This document shows positions 54,701-63,212 of a stretch of DNA of 64,000 nt, in pieces. The notes beneath the pieces are model-generated. The model did not search any database, had not been told where the DNA came from, and saw only the letters and a list, made by a program, of their open reading frames with translations. Both the position numbers and the translations under genes were made by a program. The DNA is from an uncultured Bacteroidota bacterium (GTDB lineage: Bacteria; Bacteroidota; Bacteroidia; Chitinophagales; Chitinophagaceae): the NCBI GenBank assembly GCA_903839875.1, contig CAIMDZ010000018.1, positions 1 to 64,000 on the forward strand, given 5' to 3'. The first letter of the stretch is position 1, and the number at the start of each line of letters is the position of its first letter.

Positions 54701-56536
54701 ATGTGCGGAATAGCGTGCTGCTTAGGCAAAGACAAAGAGGAGGGAGCAAAGTTCGGATTACATTCAGTGGCCTTGTTGAAACACAGAGGCCCTGACGACA
54801 ATGGTATTTATAATGATGATGATGTTACCCTAAGCCATACAAGATTATCAATTTTGGAATTATCCCAATTGGGTCACCAGCCAATGGTTTCGTCCTGCGG
54901 CAGGTATGTGATCGTCTACAACGGGGAAATATACAATCACCTGGAACTTAGAAAAAGATATTTATCCAGACATCGTTTTAAAGGCCACTCTGATACAGAA
55001 ACCATTTTGGAACTCTTCAGGCTGCAAAAGGAGAAAATGCAGGAGGAAATGGTTGGTATGTGGTCTATTATTATTTGGGATAAGGAAGAGAAAAAATTAT
55101 TTATCAGCAGGTCCCGCCTGGGACAAAAACCATTATATATAAGGCGTTACGGCAAATCATGGCTCCTGGCCAGTGAGATAAAGCCCTTACTTTCTGAAAA
55201 TGAATTTACATCATTTGATCCAACATCTGTTGTAGAATACCTTGCATTGGGTAATTACGGGCACTTAGGTATTCACACATTTTTCAACGACATCCGGCAA
55301 TTCCCGGAAGGATCGTATGCATGGCTAACGCATGAACAAACAACTTTAGAACCATTAAAATTCTGGAAACTCCCCGACATTAAATACAAAGACAAGGTTC
55401 CTTTTGACAAGTCGGTGAGAAATGAATTACATGATATTATAGTAGAGGCAGTATTATCTGAAACATTGTCTGATGTACCAATCGGCATAACCCTTTCCGG
55501 CGGAGTGGACTCATCTATTATTGCAGGTATACTGGCGTCCTACTACGACAAGGAAACCCATATTTTTACCGCGCAGTCTCCAAACAGCAGCTATGATGAA
55601 ACAAAGTATGTAGATGCAGTGCTTAACAAATATCCCAACAGTAATTTTATAATTCACCGTGCTAATCTGAATGAACTTTCACTAAAAGAAAACCTTGATA
55701 AATACATTAAGATCCAGGAAGAACCATTCGGGGATCCATCCATCATCGCCCATGGTTTTTTAATGAGTATGGCCTCCACGGCGGGCATTAAGGTTATCCT
55801 GAACGGACAAGGAGCAGACGAATTATTTTTTGGTTACAACAATATGGCCCAGGCTATATTATCCTACCAGTTCAGATCGTTACAGGTTAAAAAATTCAGT
55901 AAAAACCTGAATGCAATGAAATTGGGTAGTGGTTACTTTTTCAGAACCTTACTCAAATCTTTTTTACCCGGACTCGAATTTGATCTGAGAACCAAATCGC
56001 GAATAAAAAGAAGGGAGATAATCCGGCCAGAATTATTAAACAGTGTGGACAATAAACTGGTAACCCTTTACAAATACAACAACATATACGATGTATGGCA
56101 GGAGTCTATGTATGGAGTACATATTCCACACTTAGTGCACTACGACGACAGGAATGCAATGGCCTACAGTATTGAAGGCCGGATGCCTTTTCTTGACCAT
56201 AGGATCGCTGAATTTGTAGCAAGGATAAGACCCGACGATTTCCTTAAGAAAGGTATGAGAAAATACATTTTACGGGAGTCATGCAGGCAATACATTCCGG
56301 ATAAGGTTTATAACAGGAAAGACAAAATAGGCTTTTATACCCCCCTTGTAAATATGTTGTGTAAAGATGAAAATTGGGTACTTTCCCATTTTGGTAAAAG
56401 CGGATTTCTGACTACTGCCCATGTTAACGAACTATCAAATAAGCTAAAATCAAAAACACTGACAATTAATGATGCTTTGCATATCTGGAGAAGTATTTCA
56501 ATGGATATATGGATGAAAGAATTTAAGGTTCACTAA
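54701..56536 (+). CDS. Asparagine synthase (glutamine-hydrolysing)-like amidotransferase
   Basis: 611 aa. Class II glutamine amidotransferase domain with Cys2 nucleophile (M-C-G-I), R-G-P-D-D-N-G, N-G-E-I-Y-N-H and G-H-S-D-T-E; then a synthase domain with the PPi loop L-S-G-G-V-D-S-S near 265. In true AsnB it makes asparagine from aspartate. In surface-polysaccharide clusters similar enzymes amidate uronic acids of a glycan, and the location between glycosyltransferase and FkbM genes favours that here. Confidence 0.9.
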   Translation: MCGIACCLGKDKEEGAKFGLHSVALLKHRGPDDNGIYNDDDVTLSHTRLSILELSQLGHQPMVSSCGRYVIVYNGEIYNHLELRKRYLSRHRFKGHSDTETILELFRLQKEKMQEEMVGMWSIIIWDKEEKKLFISRSRLGQKPLYIRRYGKSWLLASEIKPLLSENEFTSFDPTSVVEYLALGNYGHLGIHTFFNDIRQFPEGSYAWLTHEQTTLEPLKFWKLPDIKYKDKVPFDKSVRNELHDIIVEAVLSETLSDVPIGITLSGGVDSSIIAGILASYYDKETHIFTAQSPNSSYDETKYVDAVLNKYPNSNFIIHRANLNELSLKENLDKYIKIQEEPFGDPSIIAHGFLMSMASTAGIKVILNGQGADELFFGYNNMAQAILSYQFRSLQVKKFSKNLNAMKLGSGYFFRTLLKSFLPGLEFDLRTKSRIKRREIIRPELLNSVDNKLVTLYKYNNIYDVWQESMYGVHIPHLVHYDDRNAMAYSIEGRMPFLDHRIAEFVARIRPDDFLKKGMRKYILRESCRQYIPDKVYNRKDKIGFYTPLVNMLCKDENWVLSHFGKSGFLTTAHVNELSNKLKSKTLTINDALHIWRSISMDIWMKEFKVH

Positions 56537-56572
56537 TGCACTTTTTTGAACTGGCTTATTAATTAATATCCC

Positions 56573-57427
56573 ATGCCGTTAACATTCAATAAAGAACTAA
56601 CAAAACTGAACAGGGCAAAATCTATCATGGCCTTATTTCCGGGTCGTGCACGATTCAGGATTGCGAAAGCTCTTTATGATTACCAGTCTCAAAACATTCA
56701 TGGAATTGACCTGGTTGTTCCTTTGCAGGAAAACGGATTGGTATGTTTCATAAACACAAAAGACCTGATAGGCTGGAAGATTTTCTTTTTCGGTGAATAT
56801 GAAGCAGCTACTAACAGGATCCTGGCTGAATACATTAAAAGTGATGACGTTGTTATTGAAGCAGGCGCTAACATGGGCAGCGAAACACTATTGATATCCA
56901 GGCTGGCAACTACCGGGCATGTATATGGATTTGAACCGAATCCATATGTATTCGAAAGGTTAAAAATTAATGTTTCTATAAATGAGCTTAAAAACGTTGA
57001 AGTATATGATCAGGCCTTAGGCGAAAAAGACTGTACCGTTCAATTCAATATTTACCCCAAAGATTTTTGTAATTCAGGAATGTCGAGTAAGTATATGGAA
57101 ACCTCCCAGACCAGGAAAATTGAGGTTATCCAGAAAACGCTTGACTCATTTGTAATGGAACATAACCTCCCGAAAGTTGATTTTATTAAAATGGATATAC
57201 AAGGCGCTGAAATGGATATGCTGACCGGTGCGCAAAACACTATTTCCACGCACAAACCAACTATTTTTACAGAAGCATGCCGGCCTTATAACGATACAAT
57301 TGCCCTTTATGGAATACTAAAAGGTTATGGATATGAGGTCTGTCTTATTTGTGAAAAGAATATTACACCAATGAATTCTGTTGCTGAAATAAAAGACGGA
57401 AACTGGCTGGCCATTTACAAAAAATGA
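56573..57427 (+). CDS. FkbM-family SAM methyltransferase
   Basis: 284 aa. SAM-binding motif I is V-V-I-E-A-G-A-N-M-G-S-E-T near 93-105, followed by V-Y-G-F-E-P-N-P (motif II) and V-D-F-I-K-M-D-I-Q-G-A-E, the FkbM signature. The family O-methylates sugars or small molecules; target here is probably a glycan residue. Lies 37 nt after the asparagine-synthase-like gene. Confidence 0.88.
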   Translation: MPLTFNKELTKLNRAKSIMALFPGRARFRIAKALYDYQSQNIHGIDLVVPLQENGLVCFINTKDLIGWKIFFFGEYEAATNRILAEYIKSDDVVIEAGANMGSETLLISRLATTGHVYGFEPNPYVFERLKINVSINELKNVEVYDQALGEKDCTVQFNIYPKDFCNSGMSSKYMETSQTRKIEVIQKTLDSFVMEHNLPKVDFIKMDIQGAEMDMLTGAQNTISTHKPTIFTEACRPYNDTIALYGILKGYGYEVCLICEKNITPMNSVAEIKDGNWLAIYKK

Positions 57428-57460
57428 ATTATTTACATTGAGCCTGTTAATTGATTATAA

Positions 57461-58780
57461 ATGCTGAATATCGTATTTCTGTTCCTTTATGTTATACTAT
57501 CCGGTTTTCTATCGGGAGCGGAATTATTTATTTTGCTTACTGTTCATTTCATTATTTGCGTCATTGTCCATTTAAGGAAGAAAATTGCAATTACACCCGT
57601 GTTCATATTCTACCTGGGGGTAATAATTGTTAATATAGCAAATGTAAGCCTCATCAGCCAGGTGGAGAATCACCATATAACCACTTATACCTATATTGTA
57701 CCAAAATACATTAATCAGGCAGCACTGATATGGTGTATCTCAAGTACACTTTGTGTTATCGGCTATCAACTTACTATTAAAAAAAGTCTCCCGGCCATTG
57801 ATGTTGAGATCAGGAAAAAGAAGACCCTTCAAAACCTTTTTTGGATCTTATTTATCGCCAATATACTTACCATCATCGGTTTCGGGATGTTGACAAAGGG
57901 TGGTAACCAGTTCGCCAAGATCTTTGGCTTATTGAATTCTATCGGCATATTATTTTATGCACGTCTTTGGGCTAAGGGAAAGAACAGAACCTATAGAATG
58001 TACGCCATTCTTCTTTATGTGGTTGAAACCTATATTGCATTGACGTCATCATTTTTAAGGTTCGAATTAATTCTTCCTACCTTTTACCTGTTTGCAGGTT
58101 ATTTCATTGGCAAGGGTAATCTAAAATATATTTTCAGTTACCGCATTATTCCATTAGTGGCAATTCTTGTTTTTTATTCAAGTGTTTTCTCAACGCTTCA
58201 GCATAACAGATCGAATTTCATTTCTGTATTTACCGGTGGGGATGACGAGGAGGAAAGAGAAGAACCCAGGGAAAAACAGGGTGAAAATTCAGGGGCACTG
58301 CTAAACAGGAGCGCTAACCTGGCCCAGATAACCAATGTGGTAAACCTGGTAGAAAAAAATGGACTCTATAGCGGCGCTGCTTCTGCACCAATGATCACGG
58401 CATTGGTGCCCAGGGTACTATGGCCTGAAAAACCGCTGATACAGCTTGGCGCATGGTTTGCACTGGAAATAGGTGTAGGTTCCAAAACCTCAATGGGTAC
58501 TGCAAACAATTCTATTAATATGACTGTGGCAGGACAACTATACCTGGATTTCGGATGGATAGGGGTGGTTCTGGGCAGCTTTCTTTTCGGGGCCTTCCTG
58601 GCAATCCTGTGGAACGCAACCAGGTTTTATTCATCCGAATTCAATCTTACCGGCACTATTTTTGGAGGCTACCTGTTCCTGCTTTCCATTGGTAGTTATG
58701 CCGACCTTCAAGTAGTAATCACCCTTTTATCTACTTACCTGATTTTCTTATTTATCAAAAAAATATCAAAGGCAAAATGA
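57461..58780 (+). CDS. O-antigen/repeat-unit polymerase-like membrane protein (Wzy-type)
   Basis: 439 aa with about ten hydrophobic helices and one long extracytoplasmic loop (about 255-350) that starts with a very acidic stretch (D-D-E-E-E-R-E-E-P-R-E-K). This topology is typical of Wzy polymerases, which lack conserved motifs, so the call rests on topology and neighbourhood. Its stop overlaps the next start (ATGA). Confidence 0.7.
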   Translation: MLNIVFLFLYVILSGFLSGAELFILLTVHFIICVIVHLRKKIAITPVFIFYLGVIIVNIANVSLISQVENHHITTYTYIVPKYINQAALIWCISSTLCVIGYQLTIKKSLPAIDVEIRKKKTLQNLFWILFIANILTIIGFGMLTKGGNQFAKIFGLLNSIGILFYARLWAKGKNRTYRMYAILLYVVETYIALTSSFLRFELILPTFYLFAGYFIGKGNLKYIFSYRIIPLVAILVFYSSVFSTLQHNRSNFISVFTGGDDEEEREEPREKQGENSGALLNRSANLAQITNVVNLVEKNGLYSGAASAPMITALVPRVLWPEKPLIQLGAWFALEIGVGSKTSMGTANNSINMTVAGQLYLDFGWIGVVLGSFLFGAFLAILWNATRFYSSEFNLTGTIFGGYLFLLSIGSYADLQVVITLLSTYLIFLFIKKISKAK

Positions 58781-59811
58781 GAATACTGGCGATCGGCCCA
58801 TTATGGAGGGGAAGTAATGCAGGCGGATTGTTTCGCGCACTGAGCAGGCAGGGATGCCTTTTAGAGGTGCTCGATGAGTTTTATTACCTAAGTCTGCAAA
58901 CCAAAACCAAATCTACCAAGGTGCTTGAGCGCATCATCAGGCCATTACAGGAAAAGGAATTCAATAAAGCAATCAGGAAGAAAACAGAGCTTTTCTCCCC
59001 GGATGTGGTTTTTGTATACAAAGGCGCTTTTGTACAACCACAGACCCTGCAGTTTGCAAAACAACAAAAATGCAAACTAGTGCTTTTCTACCCCGATGTA
59101 AGTATGACTGCCCATGGTACCAATATTCCAAAATCCATCCCGCTTTATGACCTTATTTTCACCACCAAAACCTTTGGTATTAAAGATATGGAGGCGACGT
59201 ATGGCGTAAAGAACACCCTTTTTATTCCTCATGGTTTTGATCCGGAGATACACAGAAAATTAACAATCAGCGAAACAGACAAAACAAAATTCGGCTGCGA
59301 TGTTTCTTTCATCGGTACATGGTCACCTAAGAAGGAACAATGGCTTACTGTACTCAAAAATGCATGCCCGGACATAAACCTTAAGATATGGGGTGAGCAA
59401 TGGTTTAAGTCCACAACTGCTGCATTAACTTCATCTATCCAATTTACAGGAGTGGTAGGCGACCTGTATGCTATAGCAATACAATGCTCAAAAATAAACC
59501 TGGGTATTCTGTCAGAACGTGTAGCGGGTTCATCTTCGGGGGACCTTATAACTTCCCGCACATTTCACATACCCGGTTCTTCCGGTTTTATGCTGCATGA
59601 ACGCAACGAAGAATCTGTACTTTATTTTAAGGAAAATGAAGAAGCAGGATTCTTTGGTGATGCTGAAGAAATGGCAAAGCAGGTAAAATATTTCCTGGGA
59701 AACGATTCCCTGCGTAACAATATTCAATCTGCGGGTTATGAAAGAGCCCTAAAAGATCACTCGCTCGATGAACGGGCGAAGGTTGTGATTGCACGCATAA
59801 ATGAATCATAG
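58777..59811 (+). CDS. CgeB-like glycosyltransferase
   Basis: 344 aa. It begins M-R-I-L-A-I-G-P-L-W-R-G-S-N-A-G-G-L and has D-V-S-F-I-G-T-W-S-P-K-K-E and, near the C-terminus, T-S-R-T-F-H-I-P-G-S-S-G-F-M-L-H-E, the signature of the Glyco_trans_1_2/CgeB family. It likely adds a sugar to the cell-surface glycan built by this cluster. Translation is coupled to the polymerase gene. Confidence 0.85.
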   Translation: MRILAIGPLWRGSNAGGLFRALSRQGCLLEVLDEFYYLSLQTKTKSTKVLERIIRPLQEKEFNKAIRKKTELFSPDVVFVYKGAFVQPQTLQFAKQQKCKLVLFYPDVSMTAHGTNIPKSIPLYDLIFTTKTFGIKDMEATYGVKNTLFIPHGFDPEIHRKLTISETDKTKFGCDVSFIGTWSPKKEQWLTVLKNACPDINLKIWGEQWFKSTTAALTSSIQFTGVVGDLYAIAIQCSKINLGILSERVAGSSSGDLITSRTFHIPGSSGFMLHERNEESVLYFKENEEAGFFGDAEEMAKQVKYFLGNDSLRNNIQSAGYERALKDHSLDERAKVVIARINES

Positions 59812-59819
59812 CATACCTG

Positions 59820-60419
59820 CTACCTAAAATTCATCACCAGACCCATACCTGCACCACCGGGTACTACAACAGGCCGCACGTGGAGGCTAATATCCCGGGA
59901 AATATCAAAGTTCTTCAGGTGGGCCGATGTGATCGCGTCTATTACCTGAAGACAATACCCGATAGCGCTGAACAATACTGTAAGGTCGAGATATTTGCTA
60001 TAGTCATTCTGGAGCTGCTGAAGCTGGTCGCTACTATATTTTTTTACATACTCATCAGTAGGATAAGGATTATTTATCCTGCCTATGTAGGCCTTGCGAT
60101 AAGATTGGTATTTGTTAAGATTATTGGTAAAAAAATAACCGGCAACACCAATACCAACGTAGACTACAGGAATTTTCCAGTATTCCCTGTTATACAACTG
60201 CCCCAGGCCAGGCACAATAGATGAATACAACCCGGCTTTCTTCGGATTGGGTTGAAAACGTTCATGTTTTGTAATCAATGGGGTAGTTTGTTGTCTTGTA
60301 CGGTAATCCGTAGTATCAATACCTGGCATTGCTACACTGTCCGGCACTGCCTGTGCAGTACAATGAAATGCAGGTAGAAATGCCATTACAACCAGCAAAA
60401 CAGAAACCATCCTCTTCAT
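59820..60419 (-). CDS. DUF5683 domain protein
   Basis: 199 aa with a signal peptide (ending C-T-A-Q-A, about 24). The core K-K-A-G-L-Y-S-S-I-V-P-G-L-G-Q-L-Y-N-R-E-Y-W-K-I-P-V-V-Y-V-G is the DUF5683 signature, followed by two hydrophobic segments. The family is common in Bacteroidota and of unknown function, probably in the envelope. Convergent with the glycan cluster (8 nt apart). Confidence 0.85.
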   Translation of the reverse strand: MKRMVSVLLVVMAFLPAFHCTAQAVPDSVAMPGIDTTDYRTRQQTTPLITKHERFQPNPKKAGLYSSIVPGLGQLYNREYWKIPVVYVGIGVAGYFFTNNLNKYQSYRKAYIGRINNPYPTDEYVKKYSSDQLQQLQNDYSKYLDLTVLFSAIGYCLQVIDAITSAHLKNFDISRDISLHVRPVVVPGGAGMGLVMNFR

Positions 60420-60575
60420 TAATGTATTCGATTTAGTACCATCGTAAACGACACAAAGTTAGTTTAATTGTCAGAATATAATTTACACCCGGAAGTTTGG
60501 TATTTTGTGCCCTGATAATTTTACCTTTATTCCCATCCTTTACTTTTAAAAACCAGCCGGAATAAATATTTCATA

Positions 60576-61457
60576 ATGCTTTTATTTTCTATCCTTAAGT
60601 TCATTACCAACCATCCATTGAACCGAAATAATAAGTTTGGTGCTGTAATGCGTTTTATCAGGTGGCAGATTAATATCCGGCTCAATCCCTATCCTGTTAT
60701 TTACCCTTTCACAGCAAAGGCGCTCCTGATTATAAATAAGGGTATGTCGGGGGCTACAAGCAACCTTTATTGCGGATTGCATGAATTCAATGATATGGGG
60801 TTCCTGCTGCACTTCCTGCGAGCGGATGATTTGTTTGCAGATATAGGCGCCAATATAGGCAGCTATACGGTTCTTTCTGCCGCCCATATAGGCGCACAAA
60901 CTATTTCTGTTGAGCCTGTTCCGGCAACTTATTCACACCTAATGCGCAACATAGGCATCAACCAGGTGGGCGACCATGTTCAACCACTCAATGTTGCACT
61001 CGGCGCACAGGCAGGCTTTGTGGAATTTACCAGTACACTCGGTTCTACAAACCATGTGGCTATAAGCGGGGACAAAGACAAAATCAGGGTAGAGATGCGT
61101 ACACTGGATGATATTTTAGTGGGGCGGAAGACACCCGCATTGTTGAAAATAGATGTGGAAGGGTTTGAAACAGAGGTGATCAACGGGGCTAAAAATGTGC
61201 TTGCGGATTCAGGACTTAAAGCCATAATTATAGAACTTAACGGATCAGGTAAGCGGTATGGCTACGATGAAAGAAAGATACATGAAACTTTTCTGGCCGC
61301 TGGTCTGGAGCCTTACCTCTATGACCCAATGACACGCACGTTAACCAAAGCCGGAACATTTGGATTTCATAATACTATTTATATAAGAGACATTGATTTT
61401 GTTACTGAGCGGGTAAGTGGGGCAGAGAAGTTAACGGTTCATGGAATTTCTTTTTAA
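60576..61457 (+). CDS. FkbM-family SAM methyltransferase (second copy)
   Basis: 293 aa. Motif I L-F-A-D-I-G-A-N-I-G-S-Y-T near 90, then I-S-V-E-P-V-P-A and L-L-K-I-D-V-E-G-F-E-T-E-V, the FkbM signature. It is only distantly similar to the copy at 56573. It is separated from the main cluster by the reverse-strand DUF5683 gene but probably also acts on a surface glycan. Confidence 0.88.
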   Translation: MLLFSILKFITNHPLNRNNKFGAVMRFIRWQINIRLNPYPVIYPFTAKALLIINKGMSGATSNLYCGLHEFNDMGFLLHFLRADDLFADIGANIGSYTVLSAAHIGAQTISVEPVPATYSHLMRNIGINQVGDHVQPLNVALGAQAGFVEFTSTLGSTNHVAISGDKDKIRVEMRTLDDILVGRKTPALLKIDVEGFETEVINGAKNVLADSGLKAIIIELNGSGKRYGYDERKIHETFLAAGLEPYLYDPMTRTLTKAGTFGFHNTIYIRDIDFVTERVSGAEKLTVHGISF

Positions 61458-61720
61458 TTTTTTCCGTTTTTTTTTATAAGGGAAATAATTTGTTGAAATG
61501 TACCTCCATCCCCTTGCCGAGCCAGCAAGAAAACCGGAGCGGGATTGGTGAAAAAGGCTCTGATTAATACAGAATTCAACCATATAATTAAAAATCATCA
61601 CTTCACTGTAGCTTCATTGAATTACTTTATTCATTCATAGTAAATCGTAATGACGGGAATCATTGTAGTTAATTTTTAAAGTACGAACTTTGCGGCAACA
61701 TTTAAAAAATATATCAAAAC

Positions 61721-62278
61721 ATGGCTAACAATTTTATTACAGTGGGATCTAAATTCCCGGAATTCAACAAGAAATCTGTAGTAGCTCTTGAGAAGGGTAA
61801 AGAATTTAAGAACATCAGCAATAAGGACATTGATGGAAAATGGGCAGTGATGTTCTGGTGGCCGAAGGATTTCACCTTTGTATGCCCGACAGAGATAGCG
61901 GAGTTCAATAAGAATTACACCAACTTCACAGACCGCGATACGGTATTACTGGGCGCGTCTACAGATAACGAATATGTGCACCATGCATGGCGCAGAGACC
62001 ACAAAGACCTTCATGACCTGAAGTTCCCCATGATAGCAGATACCTCTAAAAGCCTGGCTGAAGAATTAGGTATACTTTCTGAAGAGGAAAAAGTAGCTTA
62101 CCGGGCAACTTACATCATTGACCCCGAAGGCATAGTTCGCTGGGTATGCATCAACGACCTGAATGTGGGCCGCAATGTAACTGAAGTATTGCGTGTGCTG
62201 GACGCCCTGCAGACTGATGAGCTTTGCCCATGTAACTGGTCGAAAGGCGAAGAAACACTGGTTGCGGCAGTAGGATAG
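61721..62278 (+). CDS. ahpC: Alkyl hydroperoxide reductase AhpC (peroxiredoxin)
   Basis: 185 aa 2-Cys peroxiredoxin. Peroxidatic Cys55 is in F-T-F-V-C-P-T-E; the C-terminal C-P-C (169-171) holds the resolving Cys. It reduces peroxides in the cytoplasm using AhpD or AhpF. The pairing with an AhpD-like gene downstream suggests AhpD as its reductant, as in the actinobacterial system. Intergenic terminator and repeat array separate them. Confidence 0.95.
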   Translation: MANNFITVGSKFPEFNKKSVVALEKGKEFKNISNKDIDGKWAVMFWWPKDFTFVCPTEIAEFNKNYTNFTDRDTVLLGASTDNEYVHHAWRRDHKDLHDLKFPMIADTSKSLAEELGILSEEEKVAYRATYIIDPEGIVRWVCINDLNVGRNVTEVLRVLDALQTDELCPCNWSKGEETLVAAVG

Positions 62279-62284
62279 GTTTTT

Positions 62285-62330
62285 CAGCTGACTGGTTGAC
62301 TAGTTGATAGGTTGACTAATTGATAAGTAG
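62285..62330 (+). repeat. GTTGATAR 8-bp repeat array 2 (3' of ahpC)
   Basis: Seven nt after the ahpC TAG (62276-62278): GTTGACTA, GTTGATAG, GTTGACTA, ATTGATAA and flanking half-units in register. Same sense as ahpC. Confidence 0.7.
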
Positions 62331-62348
62331 GGAGTTAACGGTATTTTG

Positions 62349-62382
62349 GCAGTTTGCAGGATGGCCTGCAAACTGCTTTTTT
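62349..62382 (+). terminator. Strong intrinsic terminator between ahpC and ahpD
   Basis: GCAGTTTGCAGG pairs perfectly with CCTGCAAACTGC (12 bp, ATGG loop), followed by six T. It ends 14 nt before the ahpD ATG, so it may limit read-through into ahpD. Confidence 0.92.
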
Positions 62383-62396
62383 CAAATTGTGAATCA

Positions 62397-62987
62397 ATGG
62401 AAACAGTTATAGTAAATGAAACGGTAGTAACCCTTCTGCAGGATCTGGGCATTGACCCTTCTTACAGCAGCAAAAGCCTTACAGCATTAGCTGCTGTGAA
62501 TAGCAAGTACCTGAGAGACCTGAAGCTGAATGTTTCAACCACCATAGGCAGTGGCAAGCTTACACGTAAGGAGGCACTCATGCTGGCGCTCGCAGTGGCG
62601 GTTAATGAAAAGAATGATACCCTGATAACCGCGTTTGAAAATCTGTCGCGGAAGGAAGGCGCGACTGATGAGGAGATTGGTGAAACTCATGCCATCACCT
62701 CTCTGATGAATACCAATAATATTTTTTACAGGTTCAGGCACTTTATGCATAATGTGGAGTTCTATAATAAACAACCGGCAGGCCTGCGCATGAGCATCAT
62801 GATGACACCGGTTATGGGGAAGCAGCTTTTTGAATTGATGAGTTTAGTGATATCCGCAGTAAATGGATGCGAGCAATGTGTGACATCGCACGAGCATTCT
62901 GTTAAAGAACAGGGGGCTGATGAACATCGTATCTATGATGCTATCAGGCTGGGCGCAGTGATTAAGAGTTTGTGTGTGGTGATATGA
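62397..62987 (+). CDS. ahpD: Carboxymuconolactone decarboxylase/AhpD-family alkylhydroperoxidase
   Basis: 196 aa from the ATG at 62397; the longer frame from 62346 reads through the terminator and is rejected. The redox motif is C-E-Q-C-V-T-S-H-E-H (C-x-x-C-x-x-x-H) near 162. AhpD proteins recycle AhpC or reduce peroxides directly. Adjacent to ahpC, as in other species. Confidence 0.9.
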   Translation: METVIVNETVVTLLQDLGIDPSYSSKSLTALAAVNSKYLRDLKLNVSTTIGSGKLTRKEALMLALAVAVNEKNDTLITAFENLSRKEGATDEEIGETHAITSLMNTNNIFYRFRHFMHNVEFYNKQPAGLRMSIMMTPVMGKQLFELMSLVISAVNGCEQCVTSHEHSVKEQGADEHRIYDAIRLGAVIKSLCVVI

Positions 62988-63084
62988 AGACCTGAAGCCC
63001 CTGACCTCTAAAGGGGAACCACGCATTTAGCTTTAGATGTAGCTCTCATCTGTAGCTAATAATTTTTAGCTGAATTGATTTTCT

Positions 63085-63212
63085 TCTATCAACCTATCAA
63101 CCAAAAAAACTTATCAACCTATCAACTTATCAATTTATCAACCTATCAACCTATCAACCTATCAACTTATCAACTTATCAACTTGTCAACCTATCAACCA
63201 ATCAACTCACCA
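63085..63212 (-). repeat. GTTGATAR 8-bp repeat array 4 (about 15 units)
   Basis: The longest array: two units, a 9-bp interruption (CAAAAAAAC on the + strand), then 13 uninterrupted 8-bp units. On the - strand it starts inside the last codons of the kinase-like gene (K-L-V-S-stop), and the TGA stop at 63204-63202 belongs to a GTTGATTG unit. Confidence 0.9.

Noticed and set aside
63085-63212. Repeat array as oriC/DnaA-box cluster, plasmid iterons or CRISPR
   Set aside because: TTATCAAC does not fit TTWTNCACA in its last bases, units are 8 bp without spacers, and the same array type follows stop codons of three other genes; no dnaA, rep or cas genes are present.
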